Below are positions 8,591 through 16,792 of a DNA stretch of 64,000 nt, one piece after another (position 1 is the stretch's first letter; each line of letters starts with the position of its first letter). The translations under genes were made by a program, and so were the position numbers. Location of the stretch: contig JBCDKJ010000012.1 in assembly GCA_038746745.1 (NCBI GenBank), positions 10,300 to 74,299 of the forward strand. The letters run 5' to 3'. Origin of the DNA: JANQIO01 sp038746745. Lineage in GTDB: Bacteria > Pseudomonadota > Gammaproteobacteria > Pseudomonadales > Halieaceae. The notes under the pieces were generated by a model, which saw only the letters and a program-made list of their open reading frames with translations, was not told the DNA's origin and made no database searches.

Positions 8591-9018
8591 GACCGCTGGA
8601 GGGTGTGCGCTTTAGGTAATTAAGAGGTGCATCCCCAAAGGGAGGGGTTCTATTCATTAAGACCGCTCTTTATAAGACCGCTGGAGGGTGTGCGCTTTAG
8701 GTAAGTAGGAGGTGCATTCCTACTGGGAGGGGTTCTATTCATGAAGACCGCTGGAGGGTGTGCGATTTAGGTGAGTAGGAGGTGCATCCCAACTGGGAGT
8801 GGTGCGATTCACTAGGGTCTCGGCGGGTAGCGGTTCTTTTCATTAGGGCCGTTTTGACAAGTCCGCTGGAGGGTGTGCGCTTTAGGTGAGCAGGAGGTGC
8901 ATCTCTACTGGGAGGGGTTCTTTTCATTAAGACCGCTTTTTGCCAGACCGCTGGAGGGTGTGCCTGTCAGGTAAGTAAGAGGTGCACTCCCGCTGAGCGG
9001 GGCTTTCCGGGTATTTGG
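8591..9018. repeat. Tandem array of five 70-bp hairpin-bearing repeats downstream of rnpB
   Basis: Five units begin at 8591, 8676, 8746, 8861 and 8946, each with (A/G)(A/T)CCGCTGGAGGGTGTG-type sequence. Units are exactly 70 bp, and some are separated by a 15-bp spacer that repeats the first bases and adds a T-rich end (8661-8675, 8931-8945; 14 bp at 8847-8860). A partial unit fills 8816-8846. Each unit has a small inverted repeat whose arms change together (for example CCCC/GGGA with loop AAAG, TCCC/GGGA, CCCGC/GCGGG). No coding frame is preserved because 70 is not a multiple of three. The spacer plus the unit's end resembles the 3' end of rnpB with its T-run. Confidence 0.9.
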
Positions 9019-9312
9019 TTTTTCTCGCAGGGGTGATGGCCATGTTTTGCGATAGGCGGTAGCAGCGGTGCCCGGGCGTTGTGGCTCCGCTCTGGCTCGA
9101 TTTTCGCCTTTCGGTTAGACGATTTGGCAATAATAAAAATAATTCTAAGATATTTTTCTTACCTAAACTTAAAGTAAGCTATGAGCATTGGGTCATAGCG
9201 AGCTGTTTTGGTGATGTTTTCCCGATCAAAATTCAGCTAAGTTTCTCTCCTTATTTGCCATTTTTCGGCGCTAATTGACTGAAATACCAAGGTTTTTTCG
9301 TTCAGCGATGTG
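9019..9312. other. Non-coding, partly AT-rich gap before the mraZ promoter
   Basis: No credible gene is seen. From about 9121 to 9300 the base composition is clearly more AT-rich than in the flanking genes. It contains one perfect 7-bp inverted repeat, GCTATGA (9178-9184) and TCATAGC (9193-9199), with an 8-nt loop, which could be an operator or small hairpin. Short forward frames here have no recognisable product. Confidence 0.6.
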
Positions 9313-9342
9313 TTGACACTCGACCCTTTACGTCCCTATAGT
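9313..9342 (+). promoter_or_regulatory. Sigma70-type promoter of the mraZ/dcw cluster
   Basis: TTGACA (9313-9318) is a perfect -35 box. It is followed after 18 bp by TATAGT (9337-9342), a good -10 box. Transcription would begin near 9349, directly at the start of the MraZ-type operator repeats and about 70 bp before the mraZ start codon. Confidence 0.75.
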
Positions 9343-9350
9343 GTCGAAAA

Positions 9351-9417
9351 GTGGGAATAAGTGGGTTTTTCTGGTTTTCCGTGGTTTTTGAAGACCAGCC
9401 CGTGGGGATAGGTGGGA
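9351..9417 (+). promoter_or_regulatory. MraZ operator: 10-bp-periodic TGGG repeats
   Basis: TGGGA (9352), TGGGT (9362), TGGTT (9372) and TGGTT (9382) are spaced exactly 10 bp apart. A second pair, TGGGG (9403) and TGGGA (9413), has the same period but is offset by one base. MraZ is known to repress its own operon by binding such TGGG direct repeats spaced one helical turn apart. The array starts at the predicted transcription start and runs to the mraZ start codon, so bound MraZ would block the promoter's initial transcribed region. Confidence 0.78.
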
Positions 9418-9873
9418 ATGTTTCGCGGTGTACAGCACATCAATATGGACGCGAAAGGGCGGCTGGCGATGCCAGCACGCCAGCGCGAGCCGTTGATGGC
9501 CCAGTGCGACGGCCACCTCGTTGCCACCATCGATACTCAGGCTCAGTGCCTGTTTCTCTACCCGCTGCCTGAGTGGGAAGCCATTGAGCGCGATATACAG
9601 CAGTTGCCTGCCCTGAATCCGGCGATTAAGCGCTTTCAGCGCCTGGTGCTGGGTTATGCCACCGACCTTGAGCTGGACGGTAACGGCCGCGTGTTGTTGC
9701 CGGCGTCACTGCGCGAGTATGCGCAGTTGGAAAAGAAGCTTGTAGTAGTAGGGCAGGGCAAAAAGATGGAACTCTGGTCTGAGGATCTGTGGCTGGCGGA
9801 GCGCGATCAAGCGCTCGCCGAGTCTGCCGCAGACGCAGAGCTTCCTGAAGAACTCCTGTCGCTGACGCTCTAG
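9418..9873 (+). CDS. mraZ: Transcriptional regulator MraZ
   Basis: MraZ is a ring-forming DNA-binding protein with two AbrB/SpoVT-like half-domains that represses the dcw operon. Both half-domains are visible: MFRGVQHINMDAKGRLAMPA at the N-terminus and TDLELDGNGRVLLPASLRE in the middle, each with the D-x-(K/N)-GR-(L/V) signature. The frame opens two codons earlier with GTG, but the ATG at 9418 gives 151 aa and aligns with the family's MFRG start. The last operator repeat overlaps the ribosome site region. It heads the division and cell-wall cluster. Confidence 0.94.
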   Translation: MFRGVQHINMDAKGRLAMPARQREPLMAQCDGHLVATIDTQAQCLFLYPLPEWEAIERDIQQLPALNPAIKRFQRLVLGYATDLELDGNGRVLLPASLREYAQLEKKLVVVGQGKKMELWSEDLWLAERDQALAESAADAELPEELLSLTL

Positions 9874-9882
9874 GCGCGCGGC

Positions 9883-10812
9883 ATGCATCAGACGGTTTTG
9901 TTGCGGGAGGCGGTTGAGGCTCTCGTGACGCTGAAAAGTGGATGCTATGTAGACGGCACGTTTGGCCGCGGTGGACACAGCCGCGCCATTCTCGCGGACC
10001 TGGATGACAACGGGTCGCTGCTCGCCTTCGACAAAGATCCTGAAGCGATTGCAGCGGCAGAGGAGTTTAGGAAGGGTGACAGGCGTTTTGACTATGTGCA
10101 CGACACTTTCGCCCAGCTTCCCCATCAACTGCGTCAAAAGGGGATTGGCGCAGTTGATGGCATTCTTCTTGATCTGGGGGTTTCCAGTCCGCAGTTGGAC
10201 GACAGCGCGCGGGGCTTTTCCTTCTCGCAGGATGGGCCGCTCGATATGCGAATGGACACAACGCAAGGTCAGACAGCGGCGGAATGGTTGGCAGAGGCCT
10301 CACACGGAGAGATCGCCAGCGCGCTGCGTGAGTACGGTGAAGAGAGACACGCAGGTCGAATCGCCAGCGCTATCCTGCGGGCGCGTGATGCGGGTCCACT
10401 GCGCACAACCGCACAGCTCGCTCGCATCGTCAGCGAGGCCAATCCCAGTTGGGAGAAACATAAGCACCCGGCCACGCGCGCTTTTCAGGGTATTCGCATA
10501 CGCATCAATCGAGAGCTTGATGATCTCATCAATTTTCTGGAGGTTGCGGTGGCGTCGCTTGCACCTGGCGGGCGGCTGGTCATCATCAGCTTCCACTCTC
10601 TGGAGGACCGCCTGGTGAAGCGGTTTATCCGGCGTATGGCTAAAGGCGAGCAGCCGCCGCGGGGCGTGCCGGTGCGTGACAGTGAGCTGCGCAGGTATCT
10701 GAAGCCTTTGGGCGGTGCCTGCAAGCCCTCAGCCGCTGAAATTGCCATTAATCCGCGTGCTCGCAGTGCTGTTATGCGGATCGCAGAGCGTTTGCCGGAG
10801 GCGCAACACTGA
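9883..10812 (+). CDS. rsmH: 16S rRNA (cytosine1402-N4)-methyltransferase RsmH
   Basis: RsmH (MraW) methylates N4 of C1402 in 16S rRNA, the same nucleotide that RsmI modifies on the ribose. The 309-aa protein begins MHQTVLLREAVEAL and has the SAM-binding DGTFGRGGHSRAIL, then DGILLDLGVSSPQLD and FQGIRIRINRELDDL, all hallmark motifs. It starts 9 nt after mraZ and its last base is the first base of the ftsL start codon. Length is typical. Confidence 0.96.
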   Translation: MHQTVLLREAVEALVTLKSGCYVDGTFGRGGHSRAILADLDDNGSLLAFDKDPEAIAAAEEFRKGDRRFDYVHDTFAQLPHQLRQKGIGAVDGILLDLGVSSPQLDDSARGFSFSQDGPLDMRMDTTQGQTAAEWLAEASHGEIASALREYGEERHAGRIASAILRARDAGPLRTTAQLARIVSEANPSWEKHKHPATRAFQGIRIRINRELDDLINFLEVAVASLAPGGRLVIISFHSLEDRLVKRFIRRMAKGEQPPRGVPVRDSELRRYLKPLGGACKPSAAEIAINPRARSAVMRIAERLPEAQH

Positions 10813-11096
10813 TGCCGCGGCCACAGCTCAATAGTTGGAGTGTTCTGGTCCTGGGATTGGGCTGGGCGGCAGTGGCTTCAGCGCTGTCCATTGTAGACGC
10901 CTCGCATCAGTGCCGACAGCAGTTCGCCGAACTGCAGTCTCTGCAGAGTAAGCAGTGGCACATGCAGGAACAGCGTGGGCGGCTATTGCTGCAACTGAGT
11001 ACGCTGGCTGCGCATCAAAGGGTGGAGCGGCTGGCGCGGCGCGAGCTGGGTATGCGGCTGCCGTCCATGCATGAGCTCGAGGTCGTAACGCCATGA
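10812..11096 (+). CDS. ftsL: Cell division protein FtsL
   Basis: FtsL is a short bitopic inner-membrane protein that, with FtsB and FtsQ, links early divisome proteins to the septal synthase FtsWI. The 94-aa product has a short cytoplasmic tail, one membrane segment (about residues 10-28), and a periplasmic coiled coil rich in Gln, Leu and Arg. The C-terminal ERLARRELGMRLP motif is typical. It overlaps rsmH by one base and ftsI by four. The primary sequence of this family is poorly conserved, so position supports the call. Confidence 0.92.
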   Translation: MPRPQLNSWSVLVLGLGWAAVASALSIVDASHQCRQQFAELQSLQSKQWHMQEQRGRLLLQLSTLAAHQRVERLARRELGMRLPSMHELEVVTP

Positions 11097-12826
11097 GTAA
11101 GCCGGTGCAGGTGCAGGTTTCGCCATGGCGCAGTCACTTTGTGGCCACAATTATCGTCCTACTCTTTGCGCTGTTGGTCTGGCGCGTGTCCAGCCTGCAG
11201 GTCATCGAGAGTGACCGAGGCTATAGCTTTCTGCAAAGCCAGGGCGAAGCCCGCTATGTCCGAAGCGCTGAGATTCCCGCCTATCGAGGAATTATCGCGG
11301 ATCGCCGAGGGGAGCCGCTTGCAGTGAGCACGCCAGTTGTAAGCCTGTGGGCCAACCCTCAGACCCTGAACTCCGTCGAGGATCTGGCTCCGCTGGCATT
11401 GGCGCTGGACCAGCCATTGTCCGCATTGAAGGAGCGGCTGGAGCACTATGCAAATAGACAGTTTATGTACCTGCGCAGACACATGACGCCAGCGGCCGCG
11501 CGTGAGGTGCTAGGACTGCGCGTACCCGGCGTGAGGGGGCGACGCGAATATCAGCGCTACTACCCAGCGGGTGCGGTAGCGGCGCATTTGGTGGGGATAA
11601 CGGATGTTGATGATCGGGGCATCGAGGGTCTGGAGCTGGCGTACGAGGAGTGGCTGCGGGGTCAGTCGGGGCGAAAGCAGGTTATCAAGGATCTGCACGG
11701 CGACTTTGTGCGGGATGTCGGCGAGATCGAGGCCTCGCGCCCGGGTCATGACCTTATGTTGTCTATCGACTTGCGTCTGCAATATCTGGCGCACCGCGAG
11801 CTGCAACGAGCGGTTGCTGCGAGCCGGGCGAAAGCGGGCACTGTTGTAATGCTGGACAGTCAAACGGGAGAGGTGCTCGCCCTGGTCAATTTCCCCACCT
11901 ATAACCCCAACGGGCGTATCGGCATTCAGGCGGCCCAAACGCGCAATCGCGGGTTGACCGATCTTTTTGAGCCTGGCTCTACCATGAAGGCTCTCACCCT
12001 GGTGGCCGGGTTGGAAAGTGGTCTCTATACGCCGGATACCGTGATCAACACCTCGCCAGGTCGCATCAAAGTCGGTAGCAAAGTTCTGCTAGATCCGGTG
12101 AATTATGGCGAAATTGATGTTGCCACGGTGGTCGCCAAGTCCAGCCAGGTGGGTATTGTCAAAATGGCACTGAGCCTGGAGGAACAGGCGGTTCGGAATG
12201 TGTTCAGTCGCTTTGGGCTCGGTGAGCCGCCCGGCACAGGTTTCCCGGGCGAGAGTGCTGGCATCCTGCCGTACCGCGATCACTGGCGTGAAATAGAGCG
12301 AGCAACGCTGGCCTATGGTTACGGGCTTGCGGTAACGCCGCTGCAGCTCGCCAGGGCCTATGCTGTTTTTGCCAGTGGCGGCAAATTGCTGTCTCCCAGC
12401 CTTTTGAAGCTGGACCCCAACGAGGTCGAAGCGCGGCAAGTCATTGATCCTGATGTGGCGTCACAGGTGCTTGCTGTCTTGCAGGGGGTGGCCTCATCTG
12501 ACGGCACCGCGAGAAATGCCCGCGTGGAGGGATACAGCGTTGCCGGGAAAACCGGTACAGCTCACAAAGTCGGCGCGGGAGGCTATGCAGATGACCGCTA
12601 CCTGGCGTTCTTTGCTGGCATTGCGCCCGTCTCGGCGCCGCGCCTGGTGACTGTAGTGTTGATCGATGAGCCCGGTGGCGATCGCTACTACGGCGGTGAG
12701 GTGGCGGCGCCTGTTTTCTCGCGAATCACCGCCGGCGCGCTGCGGCTGTTGAACGTAGTCCCGGATTTGCGACCAGACGATGTTCCTGTGATGCAGCTGG
12801 CCGCCCGTAAAGGAGGTGCGACGTGA
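11093..12826 (+). CDS. ftsI: Septal peptidoglycan transpeptidase FtsI (PBP3)
   Basis: FtsI cross-links peptidoglycan at the septum as partner of FtsW. The 577-aa protein has one N-terminal membrane anchor (about residues 17-37), a pedestal domain, and the transpeptidase domain. Catalytic S296 lies in STMK (296-299), and the KTGT triad is at 486-489. The second motif reads SSQ (350-352), whereas E. coli PBP3 has SSN here, so the Asn of the SxN motif is replaced by Gln. The rest of the domain appears intact. It overlaps ftsL by 4 nt, and the murE start lies at its stop codon. Confidence 0.95.
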   Translation: MSKPVQVQVSPWRSHFVATIIVLLFALLVWRVSSLQVIESDRGYSFLQSQGEARYVRSAEIPAYRGIIADRRGEPLAVSTPVVSLWANPQTLNSVEDLAPLALALDQPLSALKERLEHYANRQFMYLRRHMTPAAAREVLGLRVPGVRGRREYQRYYPAGAVAAHLVGITDVDDRGIEGLELAYEEWLRGQSGRKQVIKDLHGDFVRDVGEIEASRPGHDLMLSIDLRLQYLAHRELQRAVAASRAKAGTVVMLDSQTGEVLALVNFPTYNPNGRIGIQAAQTRNRGLTDLFEPGSTMKALTLVAGLESGLYTPDTVINTSPGRIKVGSKVLLDPVNYGEIDVATVVAKSSQVGIVKMALSLEEQAVRNVFSRFGLGEPPGTGFPGESAGILPYRDHWREIERATLAYGYGLAVTPLQLARAYAVFASGGKLLSPSLLKLDPNEVEARQVIDPDVASQVLAVLQGVASSDGTARNARVEGYSVAGKTGTAHKVGAGGYADDRYLAFFAGIAPVSAPRLVTVVLIDEPGGDRYYGGEVAAPVFSRITAGALRLLNVVPDLRPDDVPVMQLAARKGGAT

Positions 12827-14322
12827 TGGCGCTCACCTCAGACTACGGGGCAGTGCAGCCGCTGTCGAGATTGCTGGCTGATATCGTGTCCGCCCCGGCG
12901 CTGCCCGTTTCCGGGCTTGCCCTTGATAGCCGCGAACTGGAGCCGGGAGACCTGTTCCTGGCTGTGCGTGGCGAGCGGGATGATGGTAGAGATTATCTGG
13001 CGCAGGCGCGGGCATCCGGTGCGATAGCGGCGCTGGTCGAACCCGGCATCACAGAAAGCCAGCGGGGATTTGCCGACACGATGCCCGTGATTGAGGTCAC
13101 GAACCTCGCGCAGCAGGTCGGGGTTATCGCCGGGCGCTTCTTTGACCACCCTGCCGATCATATGACCACTGTGGGCATTACTGGCACTAATGGCAAAACT
13201 ACAACATCGCGTTTGCTCGCCCAGTTATTACGAGGCCACGCTGGTCGCTGCGGTGTGATGGGAACGCTGGGAGCGACGCTGTGTGATGATGTTGTCGAGG
13301 CGGTAAATACCACCCCCGACGCCATTCGCCTGCATCGACAGCTAGCGCAGTGGCGGGAGCAGAGCGTTCCTGTCGCGGTGTTGGAGGTGTCTTCTCACAG
13401 CCTGGTGCAGCACCGCGTCGCCGGTGTCAGCTTTAACTCTGCGATATTCACCAATCTCAGTCGCGATCATCTGGACTTTCATGGCGATATGGATAGCTAC
13501 GCCCGCGCCAAGGCCATGTTGTTCGCTACGCCGGGGCTGGAGTACGCCATTATCAACCGAGACGACCCCTACGCTGACGTCATGATCTCCGCGCTGGAAT
13601 CAAAAACAGCGCTGTATCTCTACTCGCTGTCTCGCGGTGAGGTGGCGGTAAACGCCAGTGCGATCCATTTCCACAGTGGTGGCATGGAAGCGCGCGTGCA
13701 CACCCCCTGGGGTGATGGCACATTGCACAGCCCGCTGGCAGGCGAGTTCAATCTATCCAACCTGCTGGCGGCACTTGCGGCAGCTTGCCTCGCCGGCATG
13801 TCTTTGGAGGCGGCGCTGGCGGCAGCGTCCCGGTTGCAGAGTATCGACGGGCGCATGCAGTACCTCGGTAATGAGCGCGGCCTGCAGTTGGTTGTCGACT
13901 ACGCTCACACGCCTGATGCGCTGGCCAAGGTGCTGCAGGCATTGCGCGCACACACGAAAGGCAAGCTCTGGGTGGTGTTCGGTTGTGGGGGTGATCGCGA
14001 TCGCGGCAAGCGGCCAGAGATGGGGCGCCTTGCTGCAGAGCTCGCGGATCGCATTGTTATCACCAGCGACAACCCACGCAGCGAACCGCCCATGCAGATT
14101 ATCGACGACGTACTCGCCGGTATATCACCGAAGGCAATGCGCAGGGTCGCGGTAGAAGATGATCGCGCCAGCGCTATCGCGCTGGCAGTGGGCGAGGCGG
14201 CGGCTGGCGATTGTGTGCTGGTCGCAGGCAAAGGTCATGAAGACTATCAGCTGGTAGGGGATAAGCGACTGGCATTTAGCGATGCGGATGCCGTGCGTGC
14301 TGCTCTGGAGGTCTCGGCATGA
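12826..14322 (+). CDS. murE: UDP-MurNAc-L-Ala-D-Glu:meso-diaminopimelate ligase MurE
   Basis: MurE adds the third stem-peptide residue in peptidoglycan synthesis in the cytoplasm. The ATP-binding motif GITGTNGKTTTSRLLA lies near residues 115-130. The DNPRSEPP motif near residue 420 is the signature of ligases that use meso-diaminopimelate rather than lysine. An in-frame GTG at 12823 precedes the ATG at 12826; AGGAGG at 12811-12816 suits either, and I took the ATG, which shares TGATG with the ftsI stop. About 498 aa. It overlaps murF by 4 nt. Confidence 0.96.
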   Translation: MALTSDYGAVQPLSRLLADIVSAPALPVSGLALDSRELEPGDLFLAVRGERDDGRDYLAQARASGAIAALVEPGITESQRGFADTMPVIEVTNLAQQVGVIAGRFFDHPADHMTTVGITGTNGKTTTSRLLAQLLRGHAGRCGVMGTLGATLCDDVVEAVNTTPDAIRLHRQLAQWREQSVPVAVLEVSSHSLVQHRVAGVSFNSAIFTNLSRDHLDFHGDMDSYARAKAMLFATPGLEYAIINRDDPYADVMISALESKTALYLYSLSRGEVAVNASAIHFHSGGMEARVHTPWGDGTLHSPLAGEFNLSNLLAALAAACLAGMSLEAALAAASRLQSIDGRMQYLGNERGLQLVVDYAHTPDALAKVLQALRAHTKGKLWVVFGCGGDRDRGKRPEMGRLAAELADRIVITSDNPRSEPPMQIIDDVLAGISPKAMRRVAVEDDRASAIALAVGEAAAGDCVLVAGKGHEDYQLVGDKRLAFSDADAVRAALEVSA

Positions 14323-15698
14323 TGCAGCCTTCCTGGCAGTTGTCTGCATTATGCGCACCCTTGCAAGCGACCTTGCACGGCAAAGATGTGTCGGTGTCGG
14401 GCTGCGACACAGACAGTCGGCGTGTACAGCGCGGGCAGCTGTTCGTGGCCCTTCGCGGTGAGCGCTTCGACGGTCATGCCTTCTTACAGCAGGCCGCCGA
14501 TGGTGGTGCGGCGGCGGCGCTGGTAGCTGAGGACGCACTCTCCGGTCTCGCCTCAGATCTGCCTCTGCTGGCAGTGCACGATACTGAACGTGGGCTAGGC
14601 CAGATCGGCGCTCACAATCGCCGCCTCTACAGCGGCCTGCTCACCGCCATCACCGGCAGCTGCGGCAAGACCTCGGTGAAAGACATGCTCTCCAGCATTT
14701 TTGCTACCCAGGCGCCAACGCTGGCTACCGAGGGCAATCTCAATAACGAGATCGGCGTGCCACTTACCCTGCTGCGACTGGCGCCGGAGCATCGCTACGC
14801 GGTCATCGAAATGGGCGCTGGCAAGCCCGGAGACATTGCCTATCTGGTTGCGCTCGGTCGTCCGCACATATCGCTGCTGCTTAACGCCATGCCTGCGCAC
14901 CTGGAGCGCATGGGCTCGCTGCAGGGTATTGCTGAAACCAAGGGCGCCATCCTCGCAGGCCTGAATGGAGAGGGCCATGCCGTATTTCCCGCTAACAGTG
15001 AATTTACTCCGCTTTGGCGCGATTTGGCCGGCACGGCGAAGTGTCTGGAGTTCAGCTTTGATAGCTCAGCGCCCGTGCATGTCAGTGATGTGGAGCTGGC
15101 CGCTGAAAAATCGCGGTTTCGCCTGCACCTAGAGGCTGAGGTTATAGACGTTTCACTGCCTCTGCCAGGACGTCATAACGTCGCCAATGCCATGGCAGCA
15201 GGGGCGGCTGCCTTCGCCGCCGGTATTTCGGCGACGGGAATTCAACAGGGACTTGCCAGCGTCGCTGCCACTGGCGGACGCCTGATGCCGCGTCCCGGGC
15301 GCAACAAGCTGCGTCTGATTGATGATAGCTACAATGCCAACCCTGGCTCAGTGGCTGCGGCTATCGATGTGCTGGCGGGAATGCCGGGTCGCCGTGTTTT
15401 GGTGCTGGGTACGATGGGAGAGCTGGGTGACGCCGTCAATAGCTTGCATGCCGAGATGGGTGAGTATGCGGCGGCAGCAGGCATTGATCAGCTAGTCGGA
15501 TTCGGTGATCACACACAGCATGCCACCAGGGCCTTTGGTGCGGAGGCGCAGCACTGTGCCGACCTGGACACTCTGTTAAGTGCGCTGGAAGCGGAGCTGC
15601 AAGTCGGTGACGCAGTGCTGGTGAAAGGCTCCCGCAGCGTCGGCATGGAAAGGGTTGTAGCTGCGCTGGCGCGGGATACAGCCGGTGAGGTGCACTGA
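14319..15698 (+). CDS. murF: UDP-MurNAc-tripeptide:D-Ala-D-Ala ligase MurF
   Basis: MurF attaches the D-Ala-D-Ala dipeptide made by Ddl, completing the UDP-MurNAc-pentapeptide. The 459-aa protein has the Mur-ligase ATP loop GSCGKTSVKDML, the central EMGAGKPGDIAYL motif, and the C-terminal DDSYNANPGSVAAAIDVLA, which is diagnostic of MurF. GGAGG about 7 nt before the start is a good ribosome site; two ATG codons occur in tandem. It is followed immediately by mraY with no gap. Confidence 0.96.
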   Translation: MMQPSWQLSALCAPLQATLHGKDVSVSGCDTDSRRVQRGQLFVALRGERFDGHAFLQQAADGGAAAALVAEDALSGLASDLPLLAVHDTERGLGQIGAHNRRLYSGLLTAITGSCGKTSVKDMLSSIFATQAPTLATEGNLNNEIGVPLTLLRLAPEHRYAVIEMGAGKPGDIAYLVALGRPHISLLLNAMPAHLERMGSLQGIAETKGAILAGLNGEGHAVFPANSEFTPLWRDLAGTAKCLEFSFDSSAPVHVSDVELAAEKSRFRLHLEAEVIDVSLPLPGRHNVANAMAAGAAAFAAGISATGIQQGLASVAATGGRLMPRPGRNKLRLIDDSYNANPGSVAAAIDVLAGMPGRRVLVLGTMGELGDAVNSLHAEMGEYAAAAGIDQLVGFGDHTQHATRAFGAEAQHCADLDTLLSALEAELQVGDAVLVKGSRSVGMERVVAALARDTAGEVH

Positions 15699-16781
15699 AT
15701 GCTGCTGATCCTCACAGAATACCTGGTCTCGCTGGATAGCGGTTTCGCTGTGTTCCAGTACCTGACCTTCCGCGGGATTCTCGGGGTGATGACGGCCCTT
15801 CTGATATCGCTGCTGGTCGGCCCAACCATGATCCGCAAGCTTAACTACCATCAAATCGGACAGACCGTACGTGATGATGGTCCCGAGACTCATTTCAGTA
15901 AGCGTGGAACCCCCACGATGGGGGGTGCCTTGATCCTGGTGGCGATCACGATAAGCACCTTGTTGTGGAGCGATCTGCGCAATGCCTATGTCTGGCTAGC
16001 GCTGGTCGTGACGCTGATTTTTGGCGCGGTTGGTTGGATTGATGACTGGCGCAAGGTGATGCGCAAAGATCCCACAGGGCTGCCCGCGCGCTGGAAGTAC
16101 TTCTGGCAATCCGTCGCGGGCATAGGGGCGGCTGTGTATTTGTACACCATGGTCGATTCTCCGGTGGCGACTCAGTTGTTTGTGCCCTTCTTTAAAGATT
16201 TCGCGTGGGAGATGGGGCCGCTGTTCATGGTGCTGACGTATTTTGTCATCGTGGGCTCCAGTAACGCGGTCAATCTGACTGATGGCTTGGACGGTCTGGC
16301 GATACTGCCAACTGTGCTGGTTGGCTCTGCGCTGGGCGCAATTGCCTATGTCTCAGGGCATAGCGAGTTTTCCAATTATCTGAACATTCCCTACGTCGCG
16401 GGCAGCGGCGAATTGGTCGTGTTTTGCGGCGCTCTGGCCGGAGCCGGTGTCGGCTTTCTCTGGTTCAACACCTACCCAGCACAGGTTTTTATGGGCGATG
16501 TGGGCGCCCTTTCTCTGGGCGCGGCACTCGGCGTGGTGGCCGTGGTAACTCGGCACGAGATCGTATTTTTCATTATGGGCGGCATCTTCGTGCTGGAGAC
16601 GCTGTCGGTGATCCTGCAGGTAGTGAGCTTTAAGCTCACTGGCAAGCGGATCTTCCGTATGGCGCCTATCCACCATCATTTTGAATTGAAGGGCTGGCCA
16701 GAACCACGGGTGATCGTTCGCTTCTGGATCATCACTGTGATGCTGGTGCTGTTTGGGCTGGCTACCTTGAAGCTGCGGTAG
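15699..16781 (+). CDS. mraY: Phospho-MurNAc-pentapeptide transferase MraY
   Basis: MraY transfers phospho-MurNAc-pentapeptide to undecaprenyl phosphate, making lipid I at the inner membrane. The 360-aa polytopic protein shows TPTMGGALIL, the catalytic aspartate pair in GWIDDWRKV, NAVNLTDGLDGLA, and the HHHFELKGWPEP motif of the last cytoplasmic loop. About ten membrane segments are expected. Its ATG follows the murF stop directly. It is the target of several nucleoside antibiotics in other species. Confidence 0.97.
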   Translation: MLLILTEYLVSLDSGFAVFQYLTFRGILGVMTALLISLLVGPTMIRKLNYHQIGQTVRDDGPETHFSKRGTPTMGGALILVAITISTLLWSDLRNAYVWLALVVTLIFGAVGWIDDWRKVMRKDPTGLPARWKYFWQSVAGIGAAVYLYTMVDSPVATQLFVPFFKDFAWEMGPLFMVLTYFVIVGSSNAVNLTDGLDGLAILPTVLVGSALGAIAYVSGHSEFSNYLNIPYVAGSGELVVFCGALAGAGVGFLWFNTYPAQVFMGDVGALSLGAALGVVAVVTRHEIVFFIMGGIFVLETLSVILQVVSFKLTGKRIFRMAPIHHHFELKGWPEPRVIVRFWIITVMLVLFGLATLKLR

Positions 16782-16792
16782 AACGGGGACGT

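Noticed and set aside
8739..8927. Minus-strand frame across the rnpB repeats (repeated KRTP-type peptide)
   Set aside because: The 70-bp unit is not a multiple of three, so the peptide repeat is not kept in frame. It has no ribosome site and no recognisable product.
8591..9018. CRISPR array behind rnpB
   Set aside because: Units are 70 bp and directly joined or separated by repeat-derived 14-15 bp pieces. There are no unique spacers of constant length and no cas genes.
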